In this document: piece by piece, positions 10,104-22,063 of the stretch
Layout of the letters: the number at the start of each line of letters is the position of its first letter
How positions within the stretch are numbered: position 1 is the first letter of the stretch
Assembly (NCBI GenBank): GCA_026119855.1
Contig: JAOWBW010000086.1
Location: 710,407 to 774,406, forward strand
Length of the DNA stretch: 64,000 nucleotides
Direction: 5' to 3'
Origin: Campanula takesimana
Lineage: Eukaryota; Streptophyta; Magnoliopsida; Asterales; Campanulaceae
Translations under genes and position numbers: made by a program
Notes under the pieces: generated by a model
The model's input: only the letters and a program-made list of their open reading frames with translations
Databases searched by the model: none
Told to the model about the DNA's origin: nothing

Positions 10104-10310
10104 GGCTCTGATACCATCTTAGAATTAGAGATGGAGTAAGAAGTAGCGAGAGACCCAAGTGTTAGCACGGGTTGGACTGGGCCGGTAACAAACTATATTG
10201 GAGGTTCCATCTTAAAATCAGTTGGTGATAAGGGAAGTAATTTCTTAAGTCTATATACTGGTCCATGTTTCTCTCTTTAGAAGATGTGGGATAATTGTCT
10301 TACAACTTTA
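10104..10310 (-). repeat. Fragment of another Copia or TRIM-like LTR with primer site
   Basis: 10104-10116 is TGGTATCAGAGCC on the minus strand, a tRNA-iMet primer site. The adjoining 190 bp, read on the minus strand, has the common plant LTR motif ATTATCCCACATCT followed by a short spacer and TATATAGACT. No partner LTR was found. Confidence 0.45.
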
Positions 10311-10985
10311 TGCATTTACAGGAAATGGAATGGTTGTTTAAAAAATAAGAAATAAAATGGGGAAGCGGAATGATAATAGTTGAGAAGTTATGGTGGGGCC
10401 CAAGATTTGCATTTACTCATTTTTTTTTGTCTTAGGTGAAACTAGTTAGTGACTTGTCGATACTCAACGGAGCATAGCAAAGCTAATTAATGTAAAATAA
10501 ATCCTAAAAAATATATCATTGTCCCTAACATTTTCCTGCTTTTTTCTTTAAAATAAGGTGGTCGAAGCATGTCATTATTCTATAGTGAAATTGATAATTT
10601 GGGTAACTATGATACCAATTGTCAGGAAATTAAATGTAGTATATAATGAAAGAAATGAGAAAACAATAAAGACGACATAATTAATTGTTTACCCAATTCA
10701 TGAAAGGAGTTTCTACCAAAACCTATCTATCTCAAAGGATGCAATTTACAAAACGAAAAACGTCGTAAGTTATGATTTTACAAAAACCTAGTTTCTTAAA
10801 AAAATTAAAAAAATAAGTTTAAACTTCTTTAAAATTGCATTTATCAGTTGTTTATAACTGATAAATAGCATTTGTCAGTTGTTTATCAATATAATTTTCT
10901 TTTGCTCGGTGAGTTTCTCCTACTTAGCCTTGCTCTTCCCCGAGCTAGTGATATAGAAATTCTTTTTTTACTCTATAGCAAAATT
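10311..10985. other. AT-rich sequence, nothing recognised
   Basis: Contains short homopolymer runs and the duplicated words TTATCAGTTGTTTAT around 10845-10890. I see no coding potential. Confidence 0.5.
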
Positions 10986-11881
10986 TGTTGGAATATATCT
11001 TGTAAATATTGAAAGGAAAACAAATTACAACATTGAAAATACAATATGCAACAATTATGAAAAAAACATAAAAGGAACGATACAACCGTATTTGATCTCT
11101 TCATTGGGTTTGTCCATCTTTGATCTCTTGTATCCGAGTCGTGTGAGAACACACTCTCCTTAAGACTAATTCGTCCTCCTCTCTATGAGTGCTTGAGGTT
11201 TTCACGGGCGTTAGTCTCCCAGGATAAAACGGATTAACCGGAACCACTTCGCACTTAAGCCTTCCGGCGAAATGAACTAATATGCTTGGACGATATCACC
11301 ATTGATTTTGTTCTAGGAGGCCAAAGGAAGAAGATGAACAAATTGCAAGAGGGATGAAGAAGATTGAAGGAAAAATTCTCAATTGTGTGTTCTTTTTTCT
11401 CATCTCTTTTTCTCTTCACTTTCAAAGAGTTGTGGGTATTTCTTTTATAGCTCAAAACTCCCCAATGATTAATTCTCTAATTAATCCACATATTGATGAT
11501 CATCTTAATTCAACAATTAACATTGCCATCAATTTCTTTTTGGAGTTTCATTTGCCAATCATAAATGGACATTAACCTTGAAAGTTATTCTTTGAATTAA
11601 TCTTGAATTAAAAGAATTATAATTCAATAAAAATGGGAATAACTATCAACTAGTTTTTCCATTCTTTTCACATGTGAGATAAACTCACATTTCCAACTTC
11701 CATCCATTTATTTAAGCTATAATATTTTTATCATCCAATCTTCAAATTGAACAAATAAAAATATCATTTTCATGTTCTCACGGAGTAGAATATGAACCCA
11801 CAATAATCTTTGTCCAACGACAAACGATTCTTCCAAGGAAATGTACACAATTTCCTTCACACACAACATATTTTTCCAACA
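10986..11881 (-). repeat. 3' LTR of the decayed Copia element
   Basis: 896 bp. A minus-strand TATA box (TATAAAAG) lies near 11440. No GC-rich motif array is present, which makes it a useful negative comparison. The open frames 11255-11455 and 11354-11575 recur in the partner LTR and are shadows. Confidence 0.92.
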
Positions 11882-11895
11882 ATCCCCCACATGAA
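11882..11895 (-). other. Polypurine tract
   Basis: The minus strand reads CATGTGGGGGAT immediately before the 3' LTR. Confidence 0.7.
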
Positions 11896-12399
11896 GGAAA
11901 TTGAGGACGAGCTTGGTGATAAAGTCCGGCAGACAAAAACTTGCATACGAAGATGTGGGGATATTGCCCATTGAATCTCCGCTCGAACTAGCATATTTAC
12001 TCTACTCGCAAGTCGATAGACGCGATGTCCTTGAATCGATATGCTTTTTGTGTAGCCGATCATATACTAGACACAAGTAATGTCCTAGCATATTTCATTT
12101 CTCATAGCTATGTTCGTTCATGGCCCTGAACATAATGCCTGGTTCTGCGAGAGGGTCTAAGAATTGAGCCTCACACAATTCTCCTCGAAGCGGCCCCACT
12201 TCTCTCTCACATAGGTGACTTCTTGAAGGTAACCCGTATTACCCCGCTCGACTTTCTCAACGCGTAAGAGTCATTAAAAGTATTTTGCTTATCCTTGTCC
12301 CTTCGGGATGTCACTAATAGGAATGGACTTGGGGGATTTGACCCCCACAGTGACGCGCGAGTCTTTTAACAGTTAGGTGGTCCCTTTTGAATCTAGTTC

Positions 12400-13080
12400 T
12401 TGGGATCTCCAGTCATCTAGATTGGGTTTTCCGCTGTGATCAACTCTAAGAGGCTTTATGTCTCATTCCCCTCCATAATTTATAACTAACTCCCGGTTCT
12501 AACCATTTGGTTAACGGATCCGTTTTTCATTTGACTTCACATAGTCAAATTAGTTGAGAGTAGTTTTTTAATGGTATTACGTCTTTGACATATATGTCAA
12601 GACCTACCATTACACATAATGCTTTGTGTTCAATCAATCATCGATTGAATTCTCGCAATACTACCAATTGCTAGCACAAGATTTATCCCTTAGATTATCT
12701 TCTATAAATTGGCGTAGCCTCTCGGCTTTCTCACCACATTTATCTAAAGCTATAAATTTAGATTCCGCTTTGAATCTATTTATAACTTATTTATTTAGAA
12801 GATTTCATGATATAGTCGCTTCCGCTAATAAGAATACGAAACCACTCGTAGACCTTAAGTCTTTGATTTCATATATCCAAATAGCATCGCTATATCCTTC
12901 AATTATCAATAGATGTCTAGTGTAATGTAATCCGTAATCTCGATTGTATCTCAAGTACCTTAGTACTTTCACTATACATTTTGGATTACTTGTGTTCCAA
13001 CTCACTAGACTTTCAATAATTCTCGAGTGTTCAACTTGAGAAACAATGTCACTTCTATTCTTCAATAGATGTTGACTCAT
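12400..13080 (-). pseudogene. Copia RT/RNase H C-terminal remnant
   Basis: The minus strand from 13080 reads like the end of Copia RT and the RNase H region: YLRYNRDYGLHYTRH, then EGYSDAIWI, then RSTSGFVF. After in-frame stops it continues with KFIALDKCGEKAERLRQF at about 12740-12680. Compared with normal Copia proteins a stretch of RT is missing before YLRY. The rest of pol is not recognisable. It cannot encode a working enzyme. Confidence 0.7.
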
Positions 13081-14303
13081 GCCAATTGGGTTTTAGCCAT
13101 TGCTAAATCATCCTTGTTAATTTCTCAAGAATTATCCACACAATGTGACTAGCTTAAAGCAAGTCCATTCAATTTCTTAGAAATTTCCACTTCAAGGATT
13201 GTATCCGCTAAACCCATATCTCGTGACCTTTTCAAATTTCCAAGAATTATATCTTAATTTGCTTAGTGCAAATTCATTAGTTCTTCTTGAAATTTTAAAT
13301 CCAAATGTCTCATATGCTAAACTTCTCTCAAGTTCAACATATTTTTGATAGATTTAATCAACATTATGACATAACCACTCATGTCATATTTGATTAATCC
13401 ACTTTCTAACAAAATCAACCTTTTGATGTCATTATCTTTGTGCTTGTTTTAAATCATCTAGTGACTTTACTAACTTGCACACCTTATTCTAGATTTTACT
13501 TTGATCTATTTCATTCAAAGCATCACTTTGATCTATTTCACTCAAAGTATCATTTGTTCATTTTCATGAACTTGACATCAATACTTGATTTTCATTTTTT
13601 TTTTCTTTTGTTTTATATATATATTCAAAGTCATTGAATCATATATAACAACCATTATGTAAACTCATTGTTTACATACACACCATCTTGTACCCAATTA
13701 TCCATTTTGTTGATTTTGGACTTTCTACTTTGCGAACCACCCGCCACATTCACAAGTGGACGTAGGCCTACGTTTCCATACTTCATATGAAATTTACATT
13801 GTTCTTGGGGTAACCTAATCAATAGGTATTTATTTTTGCAAAGTAGACTCACCCTCACATTTTGGGTTAGTCCAAAATTTAGCAATAATGCTATCATTTC
13901 TTTCATCAACACCATTTTGATAGTGATTTACAAGATGGATATTTTGTGTACAAACACATGTTATGCACACACACTATACTCAATAGTGTTTTATCTTCAT
14001 TATCTCATTTCTAAGTTGTTTTCCAACTTCTCCATTCAACGAGACAATGCTTATAATATATAACAATTACTATGTGTTTGAAATCTCTACATATCACAAA
14101 GCATCGCAATGCTTAACTTGTGATGATATAATTCAACACACATTTCATTTCTTTTTGAATGAAAAATGTGATCCAAGTAAAGAGACGTAATCTCATTATT
14201 AGTCACCAACTCAACCCGCGGTTGATATAATTTCAATTTCATATATTCATACATCATGGATATCATCCTTGATGACATCTACCTTTGTCTCTTAAGACAC
14301 CAT

Positions 14304-14394
14304 AAATATGTTTGACTTTTTCAAACAAGTTTAGCTTTTCATACAAGTTTGACTTTTCAAACAAGTTTGACTTTTGACCAAGTTTGACAAACTT
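14304..14394. repeat. Tandem repeat, ~18-bp unit
   Basis: Successive copies of ACAAGTTTGACTTTTCAA with small changes, inside the decayed Copia element. Confidence 0.7.
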
Positions 14395-15423
14395 TGTCTT
14401 TGCCTTAAGCATTTCAATATGCTCCACCACATTTGCTTTCATCACAAGAAGTGTTACACAACTTCTTATCTTAAGCTCTATTCTCTTTTCCAACACAAAG
14501 ATGAATAGCAAGCATCTCAACATTCATTTCAATTCATTTATGCTTGAGTTGCTTCTTGAAATCTTTTCAAGTGAAAATTAATTTTTCAATTATTTCCGTC
14601 CCTTGAAAATTTCACTTATCACCATCCATTCGACATGGATTTCATGAAGGACTATTTCAATTCTTTCATTTGACTTTTTACGGTTTATGGAGTCTACTAT
14701 TTTAAATCAAGAAACGGCCTGCAATGAATTTCATTGTACCAACATTCTAGATTTTATTTTATAGTCCAAAACTCCAACTATTCTTTTCCTTTTTCTTGGT
14801 ACTATATATGTTATATAACGAAACCAAAAATCCGTTAAATATATAGTTCCGGCAAAAGAAACGCATATGCTTCAACCGCACTCACGGATTAAACATCCGT
14901 CTCATTTCCACCAACTTTGTAGGATGTTACTTAAGAAACCTCACTAAGTTCAAGGTGGTTAAGTAGAACATCTTTTGTTGCCATCACTTAAAGTCGAGGC
15001 TAACAAAATTTTCTAACTTCTCACGATGGTGATCAACATACTTGGAACACCCACATTCCGTTGGAAATTTGTCTCCACACAAGGAGCCTTCGCTCAAAAC
15101 ATTGGCTTTAATTTTTCAACAATTAAAAACCAAATTATTACTTTGTTGTTACAAATATAACTCTCTAACTTAATTAGAGAATTTACTCCAAGAATAAATT
15201 GCTAATTCAATAAGAGAATTATCACAATTTATTTCTTGTAACAACCCATCTTAATAAATCTCTTAATTCCTTAATGAAATTATTATTAGAGATTAATTAT
15301 TTCAAAATTAAATGTCTCATTTTGGAGTACCTCTAAATTCGAGACATTTACATTCTCATTCACATAATACACAATTTCATTTAGAAGCCCTCCTTCTAAA
15401 CATTGTGTCATTTTTCATAATCA

Positions 15424-15742
15424 ACAACAATAGGATTTAACAACTTCCTTCAAGAAGTCCTATTGTTTTTTGTCTTCATGATATTAGTCACTTATCAACT
15501 ATTAGGTTTTAACAACTTCTTCCAAGAAGCCCTTTTAGTATTTGTGACTTCACAACAATAGAATTCAACAACTTCTTTCAAGAAACTCTATTGTTTTTAT
15601 CTTTGTAACTTTTGTCACTATTAACAATAATAAGTTTTAACAACTTCTTTTCAAGAAGCCCTATCATGTTAATCTTTGTGAACTTCGTACCATGTACAAT
15701 AATAGGTTTTAAAAACTTCTCATAAGAAGCCCTATTATTTTC
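15424..15742. repeat. Array of five stem-loop units, ~65-70 bp period
   Basis: Units at about 15426-15470, 15497-15540, 15552-15596, 15621-15667 and 15694-15742. Each has the form ACAATAGG - AACAACTTC - CAAGAAG - CCTATTGT, so each is an imperfect palindrome that can fold on itself. Loops and spacers differ between units. Confidence 0.75.
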
Positions 15743-16287
15743 GTCAACGTAACGTTAAAGACTTAATCTTCCAACGTTCTTAGTTCCAATGAACTTTCCA
15801 ATCTCTTCACTATGATTCATACGAAATGAATCATAAGAGACATATCACATGATGTATAACCACTACATGAGGCTTAGCCACAATTGGTTTATACAATCAT
15901 TGTAACATAGTTGATGTCACGGAGCATCAATCTTTCCATCTTTATTAATCTCATTAAAAAGAAATTAAAATTAGTGTTTTAGTTCACAAAAACTGCTCTG
16001 TTCCGAAATTTTTATCTTCACTTTCACATTATAGATTCCAATCGCCACCGTTCAGAATCTTCTCCTATGAGTCGTGAACATGTACAAAAAATTTCGGCCC
16101 AATCCAACGGTTAACGAAGCAGAATATGCTGTTTTACTACAGCTGGTCAAGAAAAATCTGTGCAGAAATTTTCTTGCTTTCTTTCCCATTGTTCCTCATC
16201 GTCTTTCATCCTTTCTCTCATAGCAACCTTGCCACAAGATTCTTGTAATCTGCAATCCTTTCTCAACAAGTGAATTAGTCTTAAGAT

Positions 16288-17183
16288 TGTTGGAATATAT
16301 CTTGTAAATATTGAAAGGAAAACAAATTACAACATTGAAAATACAATATACAACAATTATGAAAAAAACATAAAAGGAACGATACAACCGTATTTGATCT
16401 CTTCATTGGGTTTGTCCATCTTTGATCTCTTGTATCCGAGTCGTGTGAGAACACACTCTCCTTAAGACTAATTCGTCCTCCTCTCTACGAGTGCTTGAGG
16501 TTTTCACGGGCGTTAGTCTCCCAGGATAAAACGGATTAACCGGAACCACTTCGCACTTAAGCCTTCCGGCGAAATGAACTAATATGCTTGGACGATATCA
16601 CCATTGATTTTGTTCTAGGAGGCCAAAGGAAGAAGATGAACAAATTGCAAGAGGGATGAAGAAGATTGAAGGAAAAATTCTCAATTGTGTGTTCTTTTTT
16701 CTCATCTCTTTTTCTCTTCACTTTCAAAGAGTTGTGGGTATTTCTTTTATAGCTCAAAACTCCCCAATGATTAATTCTCTAATTAATCCACATATTGATG
16801 ATCATCTTAATTCAACAATTAACATTGCCATCAATTTCTTTTTGGAGTTTCATTTGCCAATCATAAATGGACATTAACCTTGAAAGTTATTCTTTGAATT
16901 AATCTTGAATTAAAAGAATTATAATTCAATAAAAATGGGAATAACTATCAACTAGTTTTTCCATTCTTTTCACATGTGAGACAAACTCACATTTCCAACT
17001 TCCATCCATTTATTTAAGCTATAATATTTTTATCATCCAATCTTCAAATTGAACAAATAAAAATATCATTTTCATGTTCTCACGGAGCAGAATATGAACC
17101 CACAATAATCTTTGTCCAACGACAAACGATTCTTCCAAGGAAATGTACACAATTTCCTTCACACACAACATATTTTTCCAACA
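16288..17183 (-). repeat. 5' LTR of the decayed Copia element
   Basis: 896 bp, partner of 10986-11881, followed by the AAATT duplication at 17184-17188. Confidence 0.92.
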
Positions 17184-17188
17184 AAATT

Positions 17189-18160
17189 AACTATTAAAAT
17201 AATAAAATCTTGTTTGCTTTATATAATGAAAAGATAAAAATTTGCTCTTAATCTTAAAGAAAATTTGAAAATATTTGATCATTTTGGGACGGAGGAAGTT
17301 TTACTATTTACTATGTTCCTTAGGCAAATATATTCTTTTCGCTAGATCGACTCAAAATGTACTTTTACCGTCCCAAAAGAATGTTCCCAAATTTTTAGTT
17401 ATTATTTTGAATAAACATTTATATTAGATAAATTAAGTTGTTCTACTGAGAATATAAAATTTGTCATAGCTATAATTTATATGGGTTCGGGTTAAACTCG
17501 ATGAGTTTATAATATTCCTAAATCCCTCCAAAACGCATTGGGGTTAAAAATAAAATTCTCAACCTGATGCAGGGACTACAGTGTAATTTAGGGATAATGG
17601 ATTAGGCATATTTTGTTTGATGAATTAAAATTTATTTCTTTCCAAGAAACAACAATTTTCTTGAATTGCTTTCTAGTTCGGTCATTCTCACAATGATTCT
17701 GCATCACAAACCCTTCTATTTGGGGATGGTCATTGCGGGTTCGAGATCGGTTCAAGAAAATTGTCATCCCTAATAAAAAATAACTATACGATTGAAAACA
17801 TTAAGGAATTAAAAGATTTTCCAATCATTGTCAAATATTACCTCCGTCTCATCTCAATGTGCACACTTGCCTTTTAAGTGGGTCTCGTTGATATGTGCAC
17901 AATCCGAAAAAGGAAAGTATTTTATTATTTTTATATTACCTATACCCCCACAAACTTAACATTAAATAACTTAATAACCTGATTAATTAACTAAATCACT
18001 CAGTCTACATATCATTAGCCCAATTCCTAACAACCTAACCCATTAACTAAATTAACATTTCGGATAACCCACTTCAGTCCACATTTGTATAACCGACCCA
18101 AGCATTTGCCCAATAATCTCATCTATATCTTGAACAAATTCTAGGGTTTTCTCATCTTTT
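17189..18160. other. Intergenic, MITE and hAT-like debris
   Basis: AT-rich. A GGGACGGAGGAAG word near 17286 and CCGTCCCAAAAG near 17370 are Stowaway-type ends. A short palindrome bounded by GGGGATGG (17713) and CATCCCTA (17767) looks like a tiny hAT-type remnant. At 17841 another one-sided CCTCCGTC word occurs. No gene is seen. Confidence 0.4.
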
Positions 18161-18278
18161 TCTTTCTCTGCGTTAGAGCGGCTGCTCAAACCCTACCCTC
18201 TCTCTCATCATCTCTTACCAATTTCATTGTTATTTGACCTCATCAACCTTTCTTCTATACAAATCGACCAATAAATTT

Positions 18279-18539
18279 ATGGATTTCCCGTCGGTTTTGC
18301 AGGAAAATGTTCAATTCGCGTCGGAAATCTAAGCTTGATCTGACCATATCGATGTTATCGACGCAATTGATTCAACAGAAGGAGACACGGTGGTGCCGGA
18401 GACAGAGTTGACAGATTTGGGGGAAATCAATGCTTGGTCTGACCATGGCACCTTTGAATATCCTTTGTCTGATGTAATCGATTCCATTGATTCAAGTGAA
18501 GGGGACGTGGTGATGCCGGAGACCGAGTTTGCGGATTAA
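18279..18539 (+). pseudogene. Fragment of an unidentified gene with an internal duplication
   Basis: A plausible plant 5' untranslated region with CT-rich tracts and CTAGGGTTTT precedes an ATG at 18279 (MDFPSVLQENVQF), but that frame stops after 18 codons. In another frame, 18325-18539 stays open and contains two copies of a related block: VIDAIDSTEGDTVVPETELTD and VIDSIDSSEGDVVMPETEFAD, each 21 residues or fewer and acidic. The frame ends in TAA directly before GGTAACT, which could be a splice donor. I do not recognise the family. It is either the first exon of a broken gene or a captured gene piece. Confidence 0.4.
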
Positions 18540-18865
18540 GGTAACTCGGTGCCATACGAAAACCCCAGTCTCTCTCTCTCTCTCTCTTCTGAACAAAGTT
18601 CGTCGTTTGACGAAAGGTTTCCCACATCCGATTTTTTTTAAAAGGGAAATGCAATGAACTTCGTTAAGGATGAGCATAGTCTGGATTCTTTGGAAATAAT
18701 GTGCTTGGTAATGCTATGTCCTTTCCTGGTTTGAAATTTTGACTTTTTAATGATGTTTCTTGAAAAAATGTTAAGTTCATCGCAATGTCTTTTATGGTTT
18801 GTATAATTGCTACATTTTGATCTCTTCTCAATGATGTATGCTGAGAAATGTTGGGTTTATTTCAA

Positions 18866-18898
18866 TGTGTATTTTTTTTTTTTTTTTTTTTTTTTTTG
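18866..18898. repeat. Poly(T) tract
   Basis: A run of more than 20 T residues, possibly a retroposon tail or simple-sequence drift. Confidence 0.6.
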
Positions 18899-19129
18899 AA
18901 AGAATTTCAATGTGTATTTGAGGAGCATAATCTGGAATTTCAGACTTTAAGAATGTCAAATGTTTGGATATGAAAAATGTTTGCAATTGATGTGTGGAAT
19001 TGTTTTTCGCCTAATACAGTGGTTTGAATCTGAATTTTGGTGGAATTCATTACTTTGCTAAACTCAGTTTGACTTTTCTAATTTTTTTTAATCTTCCTCC
19101 CCTCACATTATTTTTGAATATAAATACTA

Positions 19130-19697
19130 TAACCGAACCGTTTCTCTTCCGGTTACGGTTACGGTTCGGAATCGCCGGTTCACGGTTCGGAACCGCCGGT
19201 CCACACTTTCCTTTTTTGAAAAAAAATATTACTTTTTTAACAGAAAAAACAACTATAATAATATTTTATTGCCGCATTTTTCACGAAAAGGTATAGAAAA
19301 AATGTTTAAAAAATTGAAGAGGCCCGTCCCTCTTTTCTTTTATATACTCAACAAATTTCTATTATTTTCATTCATTGAATTTGGCTAAAAAATTAGTCAA
19401 AACTCAACTTTTCTTGTCACTTTCTGTTAGGAACGGTTAATTTTGATAAAACCGTTAGAAATCTAATGATTTTGACGGTTTTTAATGGTTTTCTAACGAT
19501 TTTGCTAACAGTTCCGGTTCGGACTAGGCGGTTCATGGCGGTTCGAAACCACCGGTTCACAGTTTTTAGAGGGTATGAACCGGAACCGGCCCGTATTACA
19601 AAATGTTCCGGTTTTTGTCACGGTTCAAGGCGGTTCCGGACTTTTTGGTTCCGTTTTCGGTCCGGTTTGACAGTTCCGGTTCGGTTTGGCCATCCCT
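19130..19697. mobile_element. Probable non-autonomous hAT-like element remnant
   Basis: Dense CCGGTTC, CGGTTCGG and reverse-complement words cluster at 19130-19205 and 19505-19690, the arrangement of subterminal repeats. The right edge reads GGCCATCCCTA, matching the CAGGGATGGC type of hAT end. I could not find the matching left terminal repeat or a clear 8-bp duplication, so the left edge is uncertain. The open frames within it are by-products of the repeats. Confidence 0.4.
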
Positions 19698-20180
19698 AGT
19701 ACTTTCTATACTTTAAGATTCATAAATATTCTTGTTATTCACTTTTTAAATATTTAATTTACTATAATAAAATAAATAGCTAAAAATATTGGTAAAATAG
19801 GTAATTAGGGACAAATTATTTTACAAAAATTACATTCATTTCAGAACTATTTTTTTTTTTTGAATTCAGACATTTACTTAAAAATATACCGGTGCGCTCC
19901 CGAGTTTTTAAAATGAGAGAAAGGACAGGAAAGGGGAGGAAATGTGATATATTCTCCTTCCTAAGGTTGCTCCCAAGATTTTTTTAAGAAGGAAATGGAA
20001 GGAAGAGAAAGGAAAATTCATAAGATTTTCCCTCCTACACAATCCTGCCAAAAGTGGGAGGAATTGGAAGGAAAGAAAGTTTTATAAACAAACTTTTATG
20101 ATTAACCTATATTACTCTTCAAATATAATATTCTATTTCTTTCTTTTTATTCTCTACAGTCAATAGCTAGCTTTTTGATA

Positions 20181-20436
20181 CTCTCTCTATCCTCAAAAGT
20201 TTGTCTCACCTTGACTTTAATGATCAACTAAACTAAACTTTGACTATAATTTATGAAAATCTAAATATCTCAATTCAATTTTAAAAATTGTTATTGTTTC
20301 ATCATTAGGAAAATACTATCAGTAATAATTTTTAGAATTGAATAGAAATATCTTGATTTTTATAAAATTATGATCAAATTTCAATTAAGTTAACCATAAA
20401 AACTAAAATGATACTAACTTTTCAGGAAGGAGAGAC
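20181..20436. mobile_element. Stowaway-type MITE
   Basis: Begins CTCTCTCTATCCTCAAAAG and ends with the degraded complement (CAGGAAGGAGAGAC), flanked by TA on both sides. The interior contains TTTGACTATAATTT and its inverted counterpart. Confidence 0.55.
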
Positions 20437-20598
20437 TATATTATTATATGAATTATATTATTATTATTTGAATAATATTTGCGAGTGACACCATTCAACC
20501 AAAACTTTTAAATTGATATAAATTAATAAATGTCTAGCTCTTTTTCAAGAGAAAATATTGAGGAAATACTGGATTAATGACGCAACTCGTTTTTGAAC

Positions 20599-20697
20599 TA
20601 ATTCTCTCTGTCTCAAATTAAAAGTCCGAAAAATATAGGAATGTATTGTTTTTTAAAAGTTTGCAATTTGTTGACTATTCATTTTTCGACGGAGGAG
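20599..20697. mobile_element. Short Stowaway-type MITE remnant
   Basis: Bounded by TTCTCTCTGTCTCAAATT and TTCGACGGAGGAG next to TA. It is shorter than the others and probably internally deleted. Confidence 0.45.
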
Positions 20698-21444
20698 TAG
20701 CTTTTAGAGAAGATCTATCAGAGATATATACCACTCTACATTCTTGATCAAATATTTGATGATCAAATGAAATAAGAAAATCCCTGTATCAACAACACAA
20801 ATATAACATTTGCTCAAAAAAAAAAAAAAAAACGCAAATATAACTTCACCTGAATTAAACTTTCCCCGTTCCAAAAGAAATATTCAAAAAATGTTTAAGT
20901 TTTAAAAAGTTTTTAGGGACAAATTTTATTACAAAAGTTTTTTATTTTAGCATGGTTATCGGAATTTAAAATATCTTTTTCATTTGTGCTCTAATTTCCC
21001 ATTATTTGAATTGGAAGGAATACAAAAAATCTGCCCTGTTTAAGGAAGAAGAGGAAAGAACGCTGAAATCTAATGTCATTGAACGACAACGTGTTTCAAT
21101 TGATTTTTTTTTTTTTTTTTGAAAAATAAAAAAAGAAAAAACAAGATCTTCACAGGAAACACGTTCGTTTAAACCAATTAATACCATACCATCAAATTAA
21201 TGCAATAACAATAATCAGTACAGATGTTGCAAACTTAAGGCTCATATGGTGCACAGTTTTAAAAACAGAGATTTTTCAAAACAAAGCTTTTTTTGGATGC
21301 TACTATTTGAAGTGGCTGAAAATAGCTTATTTTGAAAAGCTCCACTCAAAAACTCTCCATTGAGACGCTCAATTACCAAATAGTTGATTTTTTTCACTGC
21401 GTTTTGAACACGCCGCTCTACCAAACAAGCATTGGAAGATAAAC

Positions 21445-21516
21445 CATAGGATAAAGCCTTATGCTTCAACACAATATAAAAAACCATAGGATAAAGCCTT
21501 TTGCTTCAACACAACG
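21445..21516. repeat. Tandem duplication of ~38 bp
   Basis: The block beginning ACCATAGGATAAAGCCTT occurs twice in a row with one visible substitution. Confidence 0.7.
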
Positions 21517-21841
21517 TACGAATACTCCCTTCATCTCAAACTTTTGGTTACTTATTTCCGTTTTTGGCATCCCAAACTTTTGGTTACGTACTTAATAAGT
21601 AATTCAGTTTTCTCTCTTCTTCTCACTGACAACAATTGTCTGCTGTCTCATTTTGTCTCTCCTTCTGACACAGCACGGAAGCGATAGAATTCGTGAGTAG
21701 CGCACTACACACAAGAGCCTTCAAGCGAAGCACTCTCAAACACGATAATCTTGGAATCCACCAAGAACAGAGATAAATCTCCAAGAACAAAGTTCAATTG
21801 ATAAAATAAAGTTGTAACCCTAAAACAATGAAAGAAAAGAG

Positions 21842-21850
21842 TATTTATAC
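21842..21850 (-). promoter_or_regulatory. TATA box of the Gypsy 3' LTR
   Basis: The minus strand reads GTATAAATAC. The motif array begins about 105 bp upstream. The same site is at 26711-26720 in the 5' LTR. Confidence 0.6.
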
Positions 21851-21953
21851 TCCTACCAAATAACATAACCTAAAATAAAGAATAAACCCGAAAATACCAA
21901 AATTAACCAAGCTAATCTGCTAAAAATCGAAAATACGCAAATCTGGGACAAAT

Positions 21954-22063
21954 CCGCCCGACAAGCGGGCGGGCGCTTGATAAGGCCCAAGCGGGTGCTC
22001 ATTCTGGCAGAAAGTTTGCCCGGCTTCAAGCGGGCGCTCGAAAGGTACCAGGCGGGCGCTCAG
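21954..22063 (-). promoter_or_regulatory. GC-rich motif array, Gypsy 3' LTR
   Basis: Words on the plus strand: GCGGGCGGGCGCTTG (21965-21979), AAGCGGGTGCTC (21989-22000), AAGCGGGCGCTCG (22028-22040) and AGGCGGGCGCTC (22050-22061). In the sense of the element they read GAGCGCCCGC and AAGCGCCCGC. The partner LTR lacks the third-to-fourth unit. Confidence 0.75.

Larger units (their letters stand above)
10986..17183 (-). mobile_element. Young Copia-derived element with decayed interior
   Basis: 6198 bp with two 896-bp LTRs (10986-11881 and 16288-17183), both TGTTGG to CCAACA, and a 5-bp duplication AAATT (10981-10985, 17184-17188). A C-rich tract at 11882-11895 is a polypurine tract on the minus strand, which fixes the orientation. 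By eye the LTRs differ at only about four positions. The interior holds just a broken RNase H remnant and several tandem repeats, so it is non-autonomous and was probably moved by proteins of another element. No convincing tRNA primer site is visible next to 16288. Confidence 0.9.

Noticed and set aside
10986..11881. GC motif array in the LTRs of the decayed Copia element
   Set aside because: I looked upstream of the TATA box and found none; kept as a negative comparison.
15424..15742. CRISPR-like repeat-spacer array
   Set aside because: The spacers are themselves related and short; palindromic tandem repeat inside a retrotransposon.
21250..21440. Terminal repeat of a hAT or Harbinger element
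   Set aside because: Suggestive words (CGCCGCTCTACCAAACAAG) but no paired end or target duplication was found.
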